From Pseudaquabacterium terrae (GTDB lineage: Bacteria > Pseudomonadota > Gammaproteobacteria > Burkholderiales > Burkholderiaceae_C): DNA of 36,718 bases. Positions 1 to 8,520 of this stretch are shown one piece after another; the first letter of the stretch is position 1; each line of letters begins with the position of its first letter. The notes under the pieces were generated by a model that did no database searches, was not told the DNA's origin, and saw only the letters and a program-made list of their open reading frames with translations. The position numbers and the translations under genes were made by a program. The stretch covers positions 1 to 36,718 of the forward strand of contig NZ_JABRWJ010000024.1 in NCBI RefSeq assembly GCF_013266755.1. Direction: 5' to 3'.

Positions 1-224
1 AGCGGCCCCATTGCGGACGACAGGGGTCGCAATGTCCCAATTCGAGATCCAAATCTCGGCCAAATCGGCTGCCTCCAACCAAATCGGCCGTACAGCTCAC
101 CTACCGTGAAACATGCGGGCTAGTGCTGCCGCCGCCCGCGCTCGCCTGATTCCCCGCACCCTTTTGGCGGCCTCTGTGCCGCCGGGGCATTGCTTTGCCT
201 GAACTTTCCGCAGGAGACATCGAC
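1..224. other. Upstream region of the porin gene
   Basis: No gene is supported here. The stretch is less GC-rich than the rest of the window. It holds a short inverted repeat, CGAGAT (43-48) and ATCTCG (53-58), and two direct copies of CCAAATCGGC (about 61-70 and 80-89). A Shine-Dalgarno AGGAG at 212-216 precedes the porin ATG at 225. I could not assign a confident promoter. Confidence 0.4.
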
Positions 225-1247
225 ATGAAGAAGCACGTCATCGTTGCCGCAGTGCTGGCGACACTCGCAGGGACCCCGCTCGCGCAATCGGAGGTGACGA
301 TCTACGGCCGCGTCGACCTCGGCGTGGCGCAGTATGCGGAAGCCGCCGGATCGCTGAAGGTGCGAGAGCTCCGGCAAGGCTCCGGAAGCCGCCTGGGCTT
401 TCGCGGCGTGGAGGACCTGGGCGGTGGACTCAGCGCGTTCTTCGACCTCCAGCACCGCTTCGACGGCGACACCGGCGTGGCGGCGCCGCGCTACTGGGAA
501 GGCCAGTCGATTGTCGGCGTGGGCGACAAGCGCTGGGGCAGCATCTACCTCGGCCGCACCGACGCCGCGACCTACGGCCTGGTCGAAGTGCCTGCCGATC
601 CGTTCCTGACGGAGACGGTGGCCCATGCGACGCAGATCATTCGCGGCCGCGTCGGCACCAACCGCAACAGCTCGTCGATCAACTACCGCGGGACCTTCGG
701 GTCCGTGACGCTGCGGGCGCAGATCGCCGAGGCGGAGGAGAACCCCTCGACGGCGGCGATCATCGGCGTCGATGCGGCCGGGCGCTTCAAGACCAGCGCC
801 GGCATCACCGACAAGCGGCCGTACAGCGTGGCGGCGTCGTATGCGGCGGGCCCCGTGTGGCTGGCCGCCGGCTACGAGAACCCGACCGACAAGGACGACC
901 ACTGGGCGGCGATCGCAGGCAGCTACGACTTCGGCAGCGTCAAGCTCGGGGCCTTCGTCGGCAGCGGCAAGAACGTGTTGGCCGAGGGCATGCGAGGCAC
1001 GCTGCTGTCGCTCACCGCGCCCATCGGCAGTGGCGCGCTGCGCGCCAGTCTCGGCCGGCTGCAGAACACCACGCGCCACCTGACGACCGACAAGCAGGTC
1101 GGCATCGGCTACCAGGTCCTGCTGTCCAAGCGCACCGCGCTGTACACCGACATCGTGCGGCAGCAGCGTGACGGCATCGGCAACGCCAAGGGAGCCGGTC
1201 GCCTGCAGCAGACCGGCTTCGACCTGGGTATCCGGCACCTCTTCTAG
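225..1247 (+). CDS. Gram-negative outer membrane porin, Burkholderiales type
   Basis: A 340-residue outer membrane porin of the general Gram-negative porin family common in Burkholderiales. It would let small, mainly anionic, hydrophilic solutes into the periplasm. The N-terminus is a Sec signal peptide (MKKHVIVAAVLATLAGTPLAQ) followed by the typical first strand SEVTIYGRVDLG. The body alternates Gly/aromatic-rich strands with GSRLGFRG and LGRTDAATYG, which are family hallmarks, and the protein ends in an aromatic residue (GIRHLF) as needed for Bam-dependent insertion. The ATG at 225 is chosen because AGGAG lies 8 bases upstream and the signal peptide starts exactly there. It is monocistronic and convergent with the ABC-type binding-protein gene. 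The family is certain, the transported solute unknown. Confidence 0.93.
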   Translation: MKKHVIVAAVLATLAGTPLAQSEVTIYGRVDLGVAQYAEAAGSLKVRELRQGSGSRLGFRGVEDLGGGLSAFFDLQHRFDGDTGVAAPRYWEGQSIVGVGDKRWGSIYLGRTDAATYGLVEVPADPFLTETVAHATQIIRGRVGTNRNSSSINYRGTFGSVTLRAQIAEAEENPSTAAIIGVDAAGRFKTSAGITDKRPYSVAASYAAGPVWLAAGYENPTDKDDHWAAIAGSYDFGSVKLGAFVGSGKNVLAEGMRGTLLSLTAPIGSGALRASLGRLQNTTRHLTTDKQVGIGYQVLLSKRTALYTDIVRQQRDGIGNAKGAGRLQQTGFDLGIRHLF

Positions 1248-1320
1248 CCCTGGCGTGGCGGACTCGAAGCGGCCATCGACTGCAGGCGACGAGGCCGGCG
1301 ATCAAAGCGCCCCCAGCCTC

Positions 1321-2316
1321 TCAACGTACGACCTCGTCGGCGCGCGACAAGAGGCGACCGGGCACCGCGACCCCGAGCGCAAGGGCGGTCTTCAGGTTGA
1401 TCAGCAGTTCGAACTTTTGCGGCTGCTGGACTGGGAGGTCGGCGGGCTTGGCGCCCTTGAAGATCCGGTCGACGTAGCCGGCGGCGCGGCGCGCCAGCGC
1501 GACGATGTCCGCCCCGTACGTCAGCAAGGCGCCACCGGCATGGTGGTAGCGCTCCACGCCGATGGTCGGCAGGCGTGCCTGCGTCGCTGCGCTCACCAGC
1601 TCGGCGCTCGAGTAGACATGCCAGGGCGCTGGGAGGATGAACAACGCGTCGGTGCGCGTGCGCCCGAGTGGCGGGATGACAGCCGCGATGTCCTCGACAC
1701 GGTTCAGCTCGACCCGCCGGATGCGGATGCCGAGGCGAGGCGCCAGCGCCTCGATCTGCGTCAGCTCGTTGCGGTTGACCACCCAGTCGGGCATCCACAG
1801 CACCGCGACCTCGCGGGCCTGCGGCAGCAACTCGCGCAGCAACTCGAACCGCTTGCCGTGCAGCTCGTCGTCGACGGCCGACAGGCCGGTGAGGTTGCCC
1901 CCGGGGCGCGCCAACGACGGGACCAAGCCGCTCGTGACCGGATCGCTCACCCCCGAGAACACGATCGGGATCGTGCTCGTCGCACGCTTCGCGGCCATCG
2001 CCGCACCGGTGGTAAGACAGAAGAAGAGGTCGACGCCGTCCGCCACCAGTGCGGCGGCGTGCGCGTCGAAACCCTCCGTCTTGCCCCCGGTGTGCCGCCA
2101 GTCCATCACATAGTCGCGGCCCTCCTCGTAGCCCTGCTCGCGCATGCCGGCGAAAAAGGCATCGAAGACCGGCACGGCGCCGGAGCTGGGCCGCGGAAAA
2201 AACGAGATGTAGCCGATGCGCCGCGGGCGGTCGGCTGGCCAGACGCCACGCGCGACGCCGGCCGCCGCACCGAAGACGATGAGCCGGCGTGCAACGCCGG
2301 CCGGACGCGGATTCAT
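1321..2316 (-). CDS. ABC transporter substrate-binding protein (TrpX-like, ABC_sub_bind family)
   Basis: A 331-residue periplasmic binding protein of the ABC_sub_bind family (PF04392 type). An N-terminal hydrophobic segment after RR (residues 10-25) acts as signal peptide. The family start RRIGYISFFPRPSSG, the hinge-like IPIVFSGVSDPVTSGLV and the motif LARPGGNLTGLSAV near residue 140 are characteristic. Most Burkholderiales carry many orphan paralogues of this family, and no permease or ATPase gene lies beside this one, so the partner must be elsewhere or the protein works as a sensor. It is the last gene of the minus-strand group that starts at 8298, 61 bases after the small gene before it. 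Ligand unknown. Confidence 0.85.
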   Translation of the reverse strand: MNPRPAGVARRLIVFGAAAGVARGVWPADRPRRIGYISFFPRPSSGAVPVFDAFFAGMREQGYEEGRDYVMDWRHTGGKTEGFDAHAAALVADGVDLFFCLTTGAAMAAKRATSTIPIVFSGVSDPVTSGLVPSLARPGGNLTGLSAVDDELHGKRFELLRELLPQAREVAVLWMPDWVVNRNELTQIEALAPRLGIRIRRVELNRVEDIAAVIPPLGRTRTDALFILPAPWHVYSSAELVSAATQARLPTIGVERYHHAGGALLTYGADIVALARRAAGYVDRIFKGAKPADLPVQQPQKFELLINLKTALALGVAVPGRLLSRADEVVR

Positions 2317-2377
2317 GCGCCGAGACTACCTCCGAACCGCCCTCACCGCAAAGCGGGTGCGGGGCCGCCGGGCGGCT

Positions 2378-2590
2378 TCACCCCTGCTCGACCACCGGAG
2401 CGAGCAGCAGGCGACCGACGACCGCGCGTGCGAAGAGGTATTGGTTGAGCGCCCGCCGGCCCAGCAGGCCGATGTCGACCCGGCCTGCGGGGTCGCACGG
2501 GAAGGTCAGGTCGTGCCGATCCCTGAACAGGGACCTGAACCGCAGCCGGTGGCCGCTGCGGTCTTCACGCGCCGGTGTCATCAACTTCAT
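2378..2590 (-). CDS. Small conserved hypothetical protein
   Basis: A 70-residue protein without signal peptide or membrane segment. The core (RFRSLFRDRHDLTFPCD, then GRVDIGLLGRRALNQYLFAR and AVVGR) resembles a short protein type I know from many Burkholderiales genomes, where FPCD, GxVD and a final ARAVVGR-like stretch are conserved; its function is not known to me. The ATG at 2590 is supported by GGAG about 7 bases upstream, with a second in-frame ATG at 2581. It lies between the dimeric-barrel gene and the ABC-type binding-protein gene on the same strand, so it is probably co-transcribed. Recognition is from memory of the motif pattern, not from a search. Confidence 0.6.
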   Translation of the reverse strand: MKLMTPAREDRSGHRLRFRSLFRDRHDLTFPCDPAGRVDIGLLGRRALNQYLFARAVVGRLLLAPVVEQG

Positions 2591-2645
2591 GACGTTGCTC
2601 CAGCTTTTCCCGGCACGCATCGCCGCTGCGGCGCGTGCCGGTTTC

Positions 2646-3395
2646 TCAATGTTCCACGGGTGGCCAGATGCGGATGGCGGGCATCGGCGAGCCGGGGGCA
2701 TGCACCAGCGCATCCATCGGCAACTGGTGCAGCTCGCCCGCCGGTGGGCCCTTGGCGAGTGCGGTTTCCTGCGGTTCGAACTCGCGCGCCCGCGCCTCGA
2801 TCGATTCGAATTCGTAGAGCACCGCGATCTCGGGCCATCCGCACAGGCAGGAATACACGCGGGCGCAGATCGCCCCCGGCATGCCGGCGATCAGCGGCAG
2901 GCGGCTGTTGGCGTACCACTTGCCGACCGCGTGCTGGGCCTCCACGCTCTTCATGCGCAGCATGCCCATCTGGATCGCCGGTCCCGGCGTGGTGCCTGGC
3001 ACGCGCAGGCGCAGCTCCGGTCCGTTCACGCGATAGGTTTCGTTGAACAGGTAGCTCTGCGGGCCGATCCGCAGGTCCAGCATCTCGCGGTCGAGTCCGG
3101 TGCGCGCCGCCTCCTCGTCGAGCACGCTCGGTGCGAAGAACAGCAGCGGATCGACCGCGCCGGTGAGCAGCACGTATTGCGTGCCGGAGCCGGTCTCGGC
3201 GGCGGGCGGCCGGCTGAAGCGCCGATGCACCGAACCGAGCATCGCCGGGCTGGTCGCGTTCTTGTAGTGGGCGACCCAGGTGATGCCCGGGCGCTGCTTC
3301 AGACGGGGCAGGTAGTCCCCGTGAAGCCAGGCGAGGTAGTGCTCGGTCCGGTCATCGGGAAGGTCGTACCAGAGGGCCCAGATTGCCTTGTCCAT
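2646..3395 (-). CDS. Uncharacterised protein, probable dimeric alpha-beta barrel (EthD-like) type
   Basis: A 249-residue soluble protein without signal peptide. Two similar halves can be seen. The first opens with AIWALWYDLPDDRTEHYLAWLHGDYLPRL and the second has MRMKSVEAQHAVGKWYANSRLPLIAGMPGAICARVYSC; both fit the pattern of a ferredoxin-like dimeric alpha-beta barrel with a short acid-rich helix, as in EthD and related domains. Such proteins often act on small catabolic intermediates, but no catalytic residue can be named. The ATG at 3395 is preferred over a TTG nine bases upstream. It follows the Bug receptor gene on the same strand, so it probably belongs to the ligase/thiolase operon. The fold assignment is inference. 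Confidence 0.7.
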   Translation of the reverse strand: MDKAIWALWYDLPDDRTEHYLAWLHGDYLPRLKQRPGITWVAHYKNATSPAMLGSVHRRFSRPPAAETGSGTQYVLLTGAVDPLLFFAPSVLDEEAARTGLDREMLDLRIGPQSYLFNETYRVNGPELRLRVPGTTPGPAIQMGMLRMKSVEAQHAVGKWYANSRLPLIAGMPGAICARVYSCLCGWPEIAVLYEFESIEARAREFEPQETALAKGPPAGELHQLPMDALVHAPGSPMPAIRIWPPVEH

Positions 3396-3455
3396 GTGAT
3401 TCAAGCCGTTTCGTGCGGATGGTGATTCGGGGTGATTCGGGGTATTCGGTCGGTG

Positions 3456-4451
3456 TCAGTCGATCTTGGCGCCGGATTCGCGCCACAGCCGCGTGACGCT
3501 TTCTTCCTGCGCCGCCATGAAGCTGCTGAATGCGGCGACCGGCATCGTCTCCGGCTCGAGGCCCGCGTTGACGAGCCCTTGCATCACTGCAGGATCCTTG
3601 ACGGCCTTGTCGATCGCCCGGTTGAGCAGGTCGACCACGGCCGCGGGCGTGCGAGCGGGCGCATGAATGCCATACCAGGTGATCAGGGTCAGTTGCGGAA
3701 AGCCCTGCTCCGTGACGGTGGGTACGTCGGGCAGGGCACCGAGCCGCTTCGCCCCCGTCACCGCGATCGCGCGCAGCCGGCCCTCCTTGATCGCGCCGAG
3801 TGCCGCGACGGCGGTGTAGGTCACGTGCGCGCGGCCGGCGCTGACATCGACCAGCGCCGGGCCGACGCCGCGGAACGGCAGGTGCTGGACGTCGGCCTTG
3901 GTGTAGTGCCGCAGCATTTCGCAGGCCAGGTGCGAGCTGCCGCCGACCCCGGCCGAAGCGCAGTTGACGGTGTTCGGGTGCGCCTTGGAGTAGGCCACCA
4001 GCTCGGCGATGTTCTTCACCGGCAGCGACGACGGCACCACGACGATCTGCGGCGCCGTGCCGAGCAGGGCCACCGGCACGAAGTCGCGGCTCATGACGAA
4101 GGGCGGAGGCGTGCGCGCGGCCTGGTTCAGCAGGTACGCGCCCGTGGTGTTCAGCAGCGTGTAGCCGTCCGCAGGGGCGTCCTTGACGGTCCTGGCGGCC
4201 ACCACGCCGCCGGCCGATGGCAGCGGCTCGACGTTGACCTGCTGTTTCCAGGTCGTCGAGAGGTAGGCGGCGACCACGCGCGCCGGCAGTTCCGAGCCGC
4301 CGCCGACGATCAGGCGCACGGGTTTGTTCGGGTAGTCGATGGCCGGCGACGACGGCTGCGCGTTGGCCGCCGACGGCGCGCAGGCCCATGCCGCGCCGAT
4401 GGCCGCGGCCAGCGCGTGCAATGCAAGTTGTCTCCTGAGGATCGTTTTCAT
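3456..4451 (-). CDS. Bug/TctC family tripartite tricarboxylate transporter receptor
   Basis: A 331-residue periplasmic solute receptor of the Bug/TctC family, which binds carboxylates and related compounds for TTT-type transport. A Sec signal peptide covers about residues 1-32, cut near ANAQP. The mature protein opens with the family motif YPNKPVRLIVGGG and carries ADGYTLL and the C-terminal ALPDVPTVTEQGFP region. GGAG 8 bases upstream supports the ATG at 4451. No TctA or TctB membrane genes are present; orphan receptors are the rule in Burkholderiales. Its place directly after the thiolase and ligase genes (84-base gap) suggests that it captures the acid which that operon degrades. Confidence 0.93.
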   Translation of the reverse strand: MKTILRRQLALHALAAAIGAAWACAPSAANAQPSSPAIDYPNKPVRLIVGGGSELPARVVAAYLSTTWKQQVNVEPLPSAGGVVAARTVKDAPADGYTLLNTTGAYLLNQAARTPPPFVMSRDFVPVALLGTAPQIVVVPSSLPVKNIAELVAYSKAHPNTVNCASAGVGGSSHLACEMLRHYTKADVQHLPFRGVGPALVDVSAGRAHVTYTAVAALGAIKEGRLRAIAVTGAKRLGALPDVPTVTEQGFPQLTLITWYGIHAPARTPAAVVDLLNRAIDKAVKDPAVMQGLVNAGLEPETMPVAAFSSFMAAQEESVTRLWRESGAKID

Positions 4452-4535
4452 TGGAATGCTCCGGGTGGCAGGGTAATGGGTCGGTCCGCGAGCGGGGTCC
4501 GGTTGCGTTCGGCAAGGTGCTTCGGTCGGCGTCGA

Positions 4536-5780
4536 TCAGGGCCGCGCCAGCAGCGTGACGACGGTGGCGGCCTCTTCGGTGCCGTAGAAGCCGCCGCCGT
4601 TCTCAGCGGCGGCGAAGCGCGCCCCGGGCACCTGGCGCCGGCCGGCCTCGCCGCGCAGTTGCGTGACCAGCTCGTGGATCTGGATCGCCCCCGTCGCGCC
4701 GATCGGATGGCCCTTGGACACCAGGCCGCCGGAGGGATTCACCGGCAGCCGCCCGCCGAGCCGCGTGTCGCCGCGTTCGGCCATCGCGCCGCCTTCGCCG
4801 GGCGCGCAGAAACGCAGGTTCTCCACGTGCAGGATCTCGGCGAAGCTGGTCGCGTCGTGCACCTCGGCGACGTCGATGTCCTGCGGGCCGATGCCGGCCT
4901 GGGCGTAGGCCTTGTCGGCCGCGACGCGACCGATGTGCCGTGACAGGTCGTGCGGGTCGCGATTCGATCCGCTGGCCAGCGCGCTGGCGAGGATGCGCAC
5001 CGCGCGGCCCTTGTCCAGTTGGCCGAGCCGCCGGCCGCTGCACAGCACGATGGCCGCCGCGCCGTCGCTCAAGGGGGCGCACATCGAACGCGTGAGCGGC
5101 CACGAGACGAGACGATCCGCCAGGACCTCGTCGATCGACATGTCCTGCTGGTACTGCGCCAGCGGATTCAATGTCGAGTGGTGGTGGTTCTTGGCCGCCA
5201 CGCTGGCGATCTGGCGCTGCGTGGTGCCGTACAGCCCCATGTGCTGGCGGGCCACCGCGGCGTAGATGTCCATGAACACGCTGCGGGCGCCGGTGTCGCC
5301 GTCCGCCGCCGGCGGGATCTCGACGCCAACGCCCAGCGACAGCAACCGCTGCGTGGTCTCGGCTTCGGTGTGCACGTCCCAGCCGCCGCGGAAGGCCTGC
5401 AGCATCTGTTCCTTCTGCTGCGGGTAGAACATCTTCTCGGCGCCGACCACCAGCGCGAAGTCGGCGATCCCGGCGCGGATGCTGGCGCAGGCCTGGTTCA
5501 GGCCGGTCGACGAACTGCAGCAGGCGTTCTCCACGTTGACGATCGGGATCGATTCGAATCCCATCGAACGCAGCGCGCATTGCCCGCGGATCGAGTTCTG
5601 GCCTTCCATCTGGCCCTGGCGCGAGTTCGAGAACCAGGCCGCATCGATCTGCGCCAGCGACAGGCCGGCGTCGCGCAGTGCGGTGGCGACGGCCATACGC
5701 GTCAGCTCCTTGACCGAGAGCTGCGGGAACTTGCCGAGCGGCGTCATGCCGACGCCGACGATGAACACTTCATCGTTCAT
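4536..5780 (-). CDS. Thiolase family protein (SCP-x type acetyl-CoA acyltransferase)
   Basis: A 414-residue SCP-x-like thiolase, expected to release acetyl- or propionyl-CoA from a beta-ketoacyl-CoA. It starts MNDEVFIVGVGMTPLGKF. The nucleophile is a cysteine in ENACCSSS (87-88), the second motif reads EVHDATSFAE, and the histidine motif is intact as KGHPIGATG. The last thiolase cysteine motif is replaced by ENGGGFYG, as usual in SCP-x members. The ATG (5778-5780) overlaps the stop of the ligase gene in an ATGA arrangement, and AAGGTG precedes it, so the two are translationally coupled. Coupling to a CoA ligase places it as the cleavage step of one operon. No DUF35 partner lies beside it, unlike the thiolase-like genes at 27-34 kb. 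Confidence 0.88.
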   Translation of the reverse strand: MNDEVFIVGVGMTPLGKFPQLSVKELTRMAVATALRDAGLSLAQIDAAWFSNSRQGQMEGQNSIRGQCALRSMGFESIPIVNVENACCSSSTGLNQACASIRAGIADFALVVGAEKMFYPQQKEQMLQAFRGGWDVHTEAETTQRLLSLGVGVEIPPAADGDTGARSVFMDIYAAVARQHMGLYGTTQRQIASVAAKNHHHSTLNPLAQYQQDMSIDEVLADRLVSWPLTRSMCAPLSDGAAAIVLCSGRRLGQLDKGRAVRILASALASGSNRDPHDLSRHIGRVAADKAYAQAGIGPQDIDVAEVHDATSFAEILHVENLRFCAPGEGGAMAERGDTRLGGRLPVNPSGGLVSKGHPIGATGAIQIHELVTQLRGEAGRRQVPGARFAAAENGGGFYGTEEAATVVTLLARP

Positions 5781-7306
5781 GGCTGCACCTTTGACGCTGC
5801 GCCGGGCTCGTCCTGCTCGAAGCGTTGCCGGACCTCGCGGCGCACCACCTTGCCGACCTCGTTGCGCGGCAGGTCGGCGACGATGTGGATCGCCTTCGGC
5901 GCCTGTACCGAGCCGATCTCGGCCTTGACGAAGCGGATCAGCTCGGCGGCATCGACGCTCGCGCCATCGCGCAGCCGGACCGCCGCCTCGACCCGCTCGC
6001 CCCACTTCTCGTCCGACAGGCCGAACACGATGCTCTCGTGCACGCCGGGGTGCTTGGACAGTGCCGCTTCGACATCGGTGGGGTAGACGTTGAATCCGCC
6101 CGAGATGATCATTTCCTTCAGCCGGCCCCGGATCGTCAGGAAGCCCTGCTCGTCGAAGGCGCCGAGGTCCCCGGTGTGCAGCCAGCCGTCGACGATGGTC
6201 GCGGCGGTCAGCTCGGGGTTGTCGAGATAGCCCTTCATCAGCAGGTCGCCGCGCGCCACCACCTCGCCGGATTCGCCGGGGGGCAGGATGCGGCCCTGTG
6301 CATCCATCACCTCGACCTGCACCAGCGGTCCCGGCCGTCCGACCGTGCCGGCGTGGCGTTCGTCGGCGAGCTGCTCGCGCGTGGCACCGGTCAGGCACTG
6401 GGAAGCTTCGGTCTGGCCGTAGGTCACGTCGATCTTGGCGCCGAAGATCGCTTGCGCCTGCCGGATCTTCTCGACCGGCATCGGCGCGGCGCCATAGGTG
6501 ATGCTGTGCAGTGCGCGGGTGTCCCGCGGCTGGCGCTGCTGCTCCGCCATCAGGGCATAGAGCAGCGTGGGCGCGAGGAACATCCGCGTCACACCGCGTT
6601 GTTCGATGGCATCGAGGATCGCCGGCGCGGCCGGCTTGCGCAGCAGGATGGTGCGCCCGCCCACTGCCAGCAGCGGAAGGATGTAGGTGCCGCCGGCGTG
6701 GGTCAGCGGCGAGACCGCCAGGCCGGTGTCGCCGCCGTGGTAGCCGTACATCAGCCGCATGTGCAGGTGCACCGTGCTGCCGACGCGATAGGGCTGCTGC
6801 ACGGCCTTGGGCACGCCGCTCGAGCCGCCGGTGAACTTGATGGCCTGCAGGTCGTCGAGCGTCACGCCGTCACGATTCGGCCGGTCACCGCCGTGGCGCC
6901 GGATGATCGATTCGAACCCGGTGCCGCCCGACACGTCGGTGGCGATCAGCACGGGCGCCCCATTCGGCGTGAACTTGTCGAGGCAGTCGTCGTCGACGAT
7001 GAAGAGCGCCGGCCGGGTCACCTCGACGATCCGGTCGAGATCACGCTTCGAATTCTGCGGATTGAGCGCGACCCAGGTATTGCCGCAGGCGTAGGTGGCG
7101 AGGATCGCGAGGTAGTGCGCGAGCGAGTTGTGGCCGCAGATGGCGATCCGGTTGCGGCACCCGGGCACGATCGATTGAACGTGCGCCGCGAGCGCATCGA
7201 CCCGAAGGGCCAGTTCCCGGTAGGACAGTGCGGTGGAGTCGGATTCGACGGCCACCGAATCGGGCAGCAATCGGGCGGTGCGGTACAGATGGTCGATGGG
7301 AAGCAT
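5777..7306 (-). CDS. AMP-dependent acyl-CoA ligase
   Basis: A 509-residue member of the ANL superfamily that activates a carboxylic acid to its CoA thioester through an acyl-adenylate. The phosphate-binding loop reads KFTGGSSGVPK (157-167), with F and G where many members have T and S. The A5 motif is TYGQTEASQ (295-303), A7 is WLHTGDLG (375-382), A8 is RGRLKEMIISGGFN (393-406) and the catalytic A10 lysine is in NEVGKVVR (K486). There is no signal peptide. It ends in an ATGA overlap with the thiolase gene and starts 11 bases after the flavin reductase stop, so all three are one operon. The substrate cannot be read from sequence; an aromatic or medium-chain acid fits the neighbours. Confidence 0.92.
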   Translation of the reverse strand: MLPIDHLYRTARLLPDSVAVESDSTALSYRELALRVDALAAHVQSIVPGCRNRIAICGHNSLAHYLAILATYACGNTWVALNPQNSKRDLDRIVEVTRPALFIVDDDCLDKFTPNGAPVLIATDVSGGTGFESIIRRHGGDRPNRDGVTLDDLQAIKFTGGSSGVPKAVQQPYRVGSTVHLHMRLMYGYHGGDTGLAVSPLTHAGGTYILPLLAVGGRTILLRKPAAPAILDAIEQRGVTRMFLAPTLLYALMAEQQRQPRDTRALHSITYGAAPMPVEKIRQAQAIFGAKIDVTYGQTEASQCLTGATREQLADERHAGTVGRPGPLVQVEVMDAQGRILPPGESGEVVARGDLLMKGYLDNPELTAATIVDGWLHTGDLGAFDEQGFLTIRGRLKEMIISGGFNVYPTDVEAALSKHPGVHESIVFGLSDEKWGERVEAAVRLRDGASVDAAELIRFVKAEIGSVQAPKAIHIVADLPRNEVGKVVRREVRQRFEQDEPGAASKVQP

Positions 7307-7317
7307 GTCGGTTCTCG

Positions 7318-8298
7318 TCAAGCGGATTGGCGCGGGGCCGCAGGGCCTTCGATGACGTGGGTCAGGAGGCCGCGGATCGATTCGATGTCCGTGTCGGGCA
7401 GCCCGGCCAATTGCTGCGCGTCGAATTCGTGCAGGCGCCGCAGCAGGGCTTCCCGGCGCTCCCGCCCCTGGTCGGTCAGGCGCAGCAGCTCGCCGCCGCA
7501 GCGCTGAACCAGCGAGCGTTCGGCGAGCTCGGCCACGGCATCCTCGGCGTCGCGCATGCCGAGGTAGGCCTGGCGCACCAGGCTGGCGAGCGTCAGTCCG
7601 TCGGGATTGCGATGCAGCACCGCCAGCACGCGGCTCTGGGCAAGCGTCAGGCCCTCGGCCTGGCGATGCGCGTCGAACTTCTCGGACAGCGCCTGGTAGG
7701 CGAACAGCAGCATCACCAGGAGGGAAGTCTCTGCCACGGGGGCCTGCGTCGCCGCGGTGGGCGGCGCCTTCAATCCGGGGTGATCGACGGCCACGCCGTA
7801 GCGGCCCTGCACGAACAGCAAGGGCTCCTTCTCGAAGCGGGTGAACTTGCGCACTCGGCCGACCATCAGCACGTGGTCGCCGCCGTCGTGCATCGCCTCG
7901 CGCTCGCACTCGAGAACGGCCAGCACGTCGGCCAGGATCGGCGCGCCCGTCTCGCCGCGGCACCAGGGCACCTGGCCGAAGCGGTCGATGCCGGGTGTCG
8001 AGAAGCAGCGCGAGACATCGATCTGGTCGGCGGCCAGGATATTCACCGCGAAATGGCTTGCCGATTCGAATAGCGCAAGGCTCGTCGCCCGGCGATTGAG
8101 GGCCCAAACGATCAGCGGCGGGTCGAGAGAAAGCGAGCTGAACGAATTGGCGGTCACGCCGACACGCTCGCCTTCGAGCTGTGCGGTGATGACGGTCACG
8201 CCGGTGCCGAATTGCGAGAGACAGCGCCGGAAGGAGCGCATGTCGAGTGCAGGATCGCCCGATTCCACGGGAATTGCTGTGGTGCCGCCGGGGGCCAT
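7318..8298 (-). CDS. Flavin reductase with C-terminal MarR-like domain (C1-HpaH-like reductase)
   Basis: A 326-residue two-domain protein. Residues about 18-175 form a flavin reductase domain of the split-barrel type (FGTGVTVITA, GVTANSFSSLSLDPPLIVWALN, SHFAVNILA, FVQGRYG). Residues about 190-315 look like a MarR winged helix (LTLAQSRVLAVLHRNPDGLTLASLV, then LLRLTDQGRERREALL). The same fusion is known in the reductase C1 of Acinetobacter p-hydroxyphenylacetate 3-hydroxylase, where the MarR-like part senses the aromatic substrate and controls NADH oxidation. A reduced-flavin-using oxygenase should therefore exist, but none is in the window. The ATG at 8298 has AGGAG with 6-base spacing; an ATG at 8304 would abut that site. 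It is first in the operon, divergent from the IclR gene. Confidence 0.9.
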   Translation of the reverse strand: MAPGGTTAIPVESGDPALDMRSFRRCLSQFGTGVTVITAQLEGERVGVTANSFSSLSLDPPLIVWALNRRATSLALFESASHFAVNILAADQIDVSRCFSTPGIDRFGQVPWCRGETGAPILADVLAVLECEREAMHDGGDHVLMVGRVRKFTRFEKEPLLFVQGRYGVAVDHPGLKAPPTAATQAPVAETSLLVMLLFAYQALSEKFDAHRQAEGLTLAQSRVLAVLHRNPDGLTLASLVRQAYLGMRDAEDAVAELAERSLVQRCGGELLRLTDQGRERREALLRRLHEFDAQQLAGLPDTDIESIRGLLTHVIEGPAAPRQSA

Positions 8299-8520
8299 TT
8301 TCATCTCCTGTATTCGCGTCAATGGACAATGGATTCAATAGGCCGGATTGCGCGATTCATTGGAATTGAAGATAGCACGCGCCATTCAGAACGGGTGCCC
8401 CGGGTCGCTCGAAAGGGTTCCACGATCCGAGACGCCGCGAAGATCGGCGTCGATCGATGTCGGCAGCGGGCAGGGCGGTTTTCGATTGCCTTCGGCGCGG
8501 CGAACTGGCATCGTGCCTCG
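8299..8520. promoter_or_regulatory. Divergent promoter region between flavin reductase operon and IclR gene
   Basis: A 222-base non-coding region, AT-richer near 8310-8385, between two genes that point away from each other. IclR proteins usually control the operon facing them. Two copies of GATTCA (8332-8337 and 8354-8359) lie 22 bases apart within similar flanks (GATTCAATAGG and GATTCATTGGA) and may be part of a binding site. I could not define an operator or a promoter with confidence. Confidence 0.35.

Noticed and set aside
120-1238. A 372-codon minus-strand frame opposite the porin gene
   Set aside because: The porin has a signal peptide, ribosome site and C-terminal aromatic residue; the opposite frame has nothing recognisable.
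7307-8338. N-terminal extension of the CoA ligase frame up to 8338
   Set aside because: The extension is antisense-free but lies out of frame across the flavin reductase gene, which has clear domains. The ligase motif spacing fits a start at 7306.
8299-8520. GATTCA repeats as a defined IclR operator
   Set aside because: Two short direct matches without clear symmetry are too weak for an operator call.
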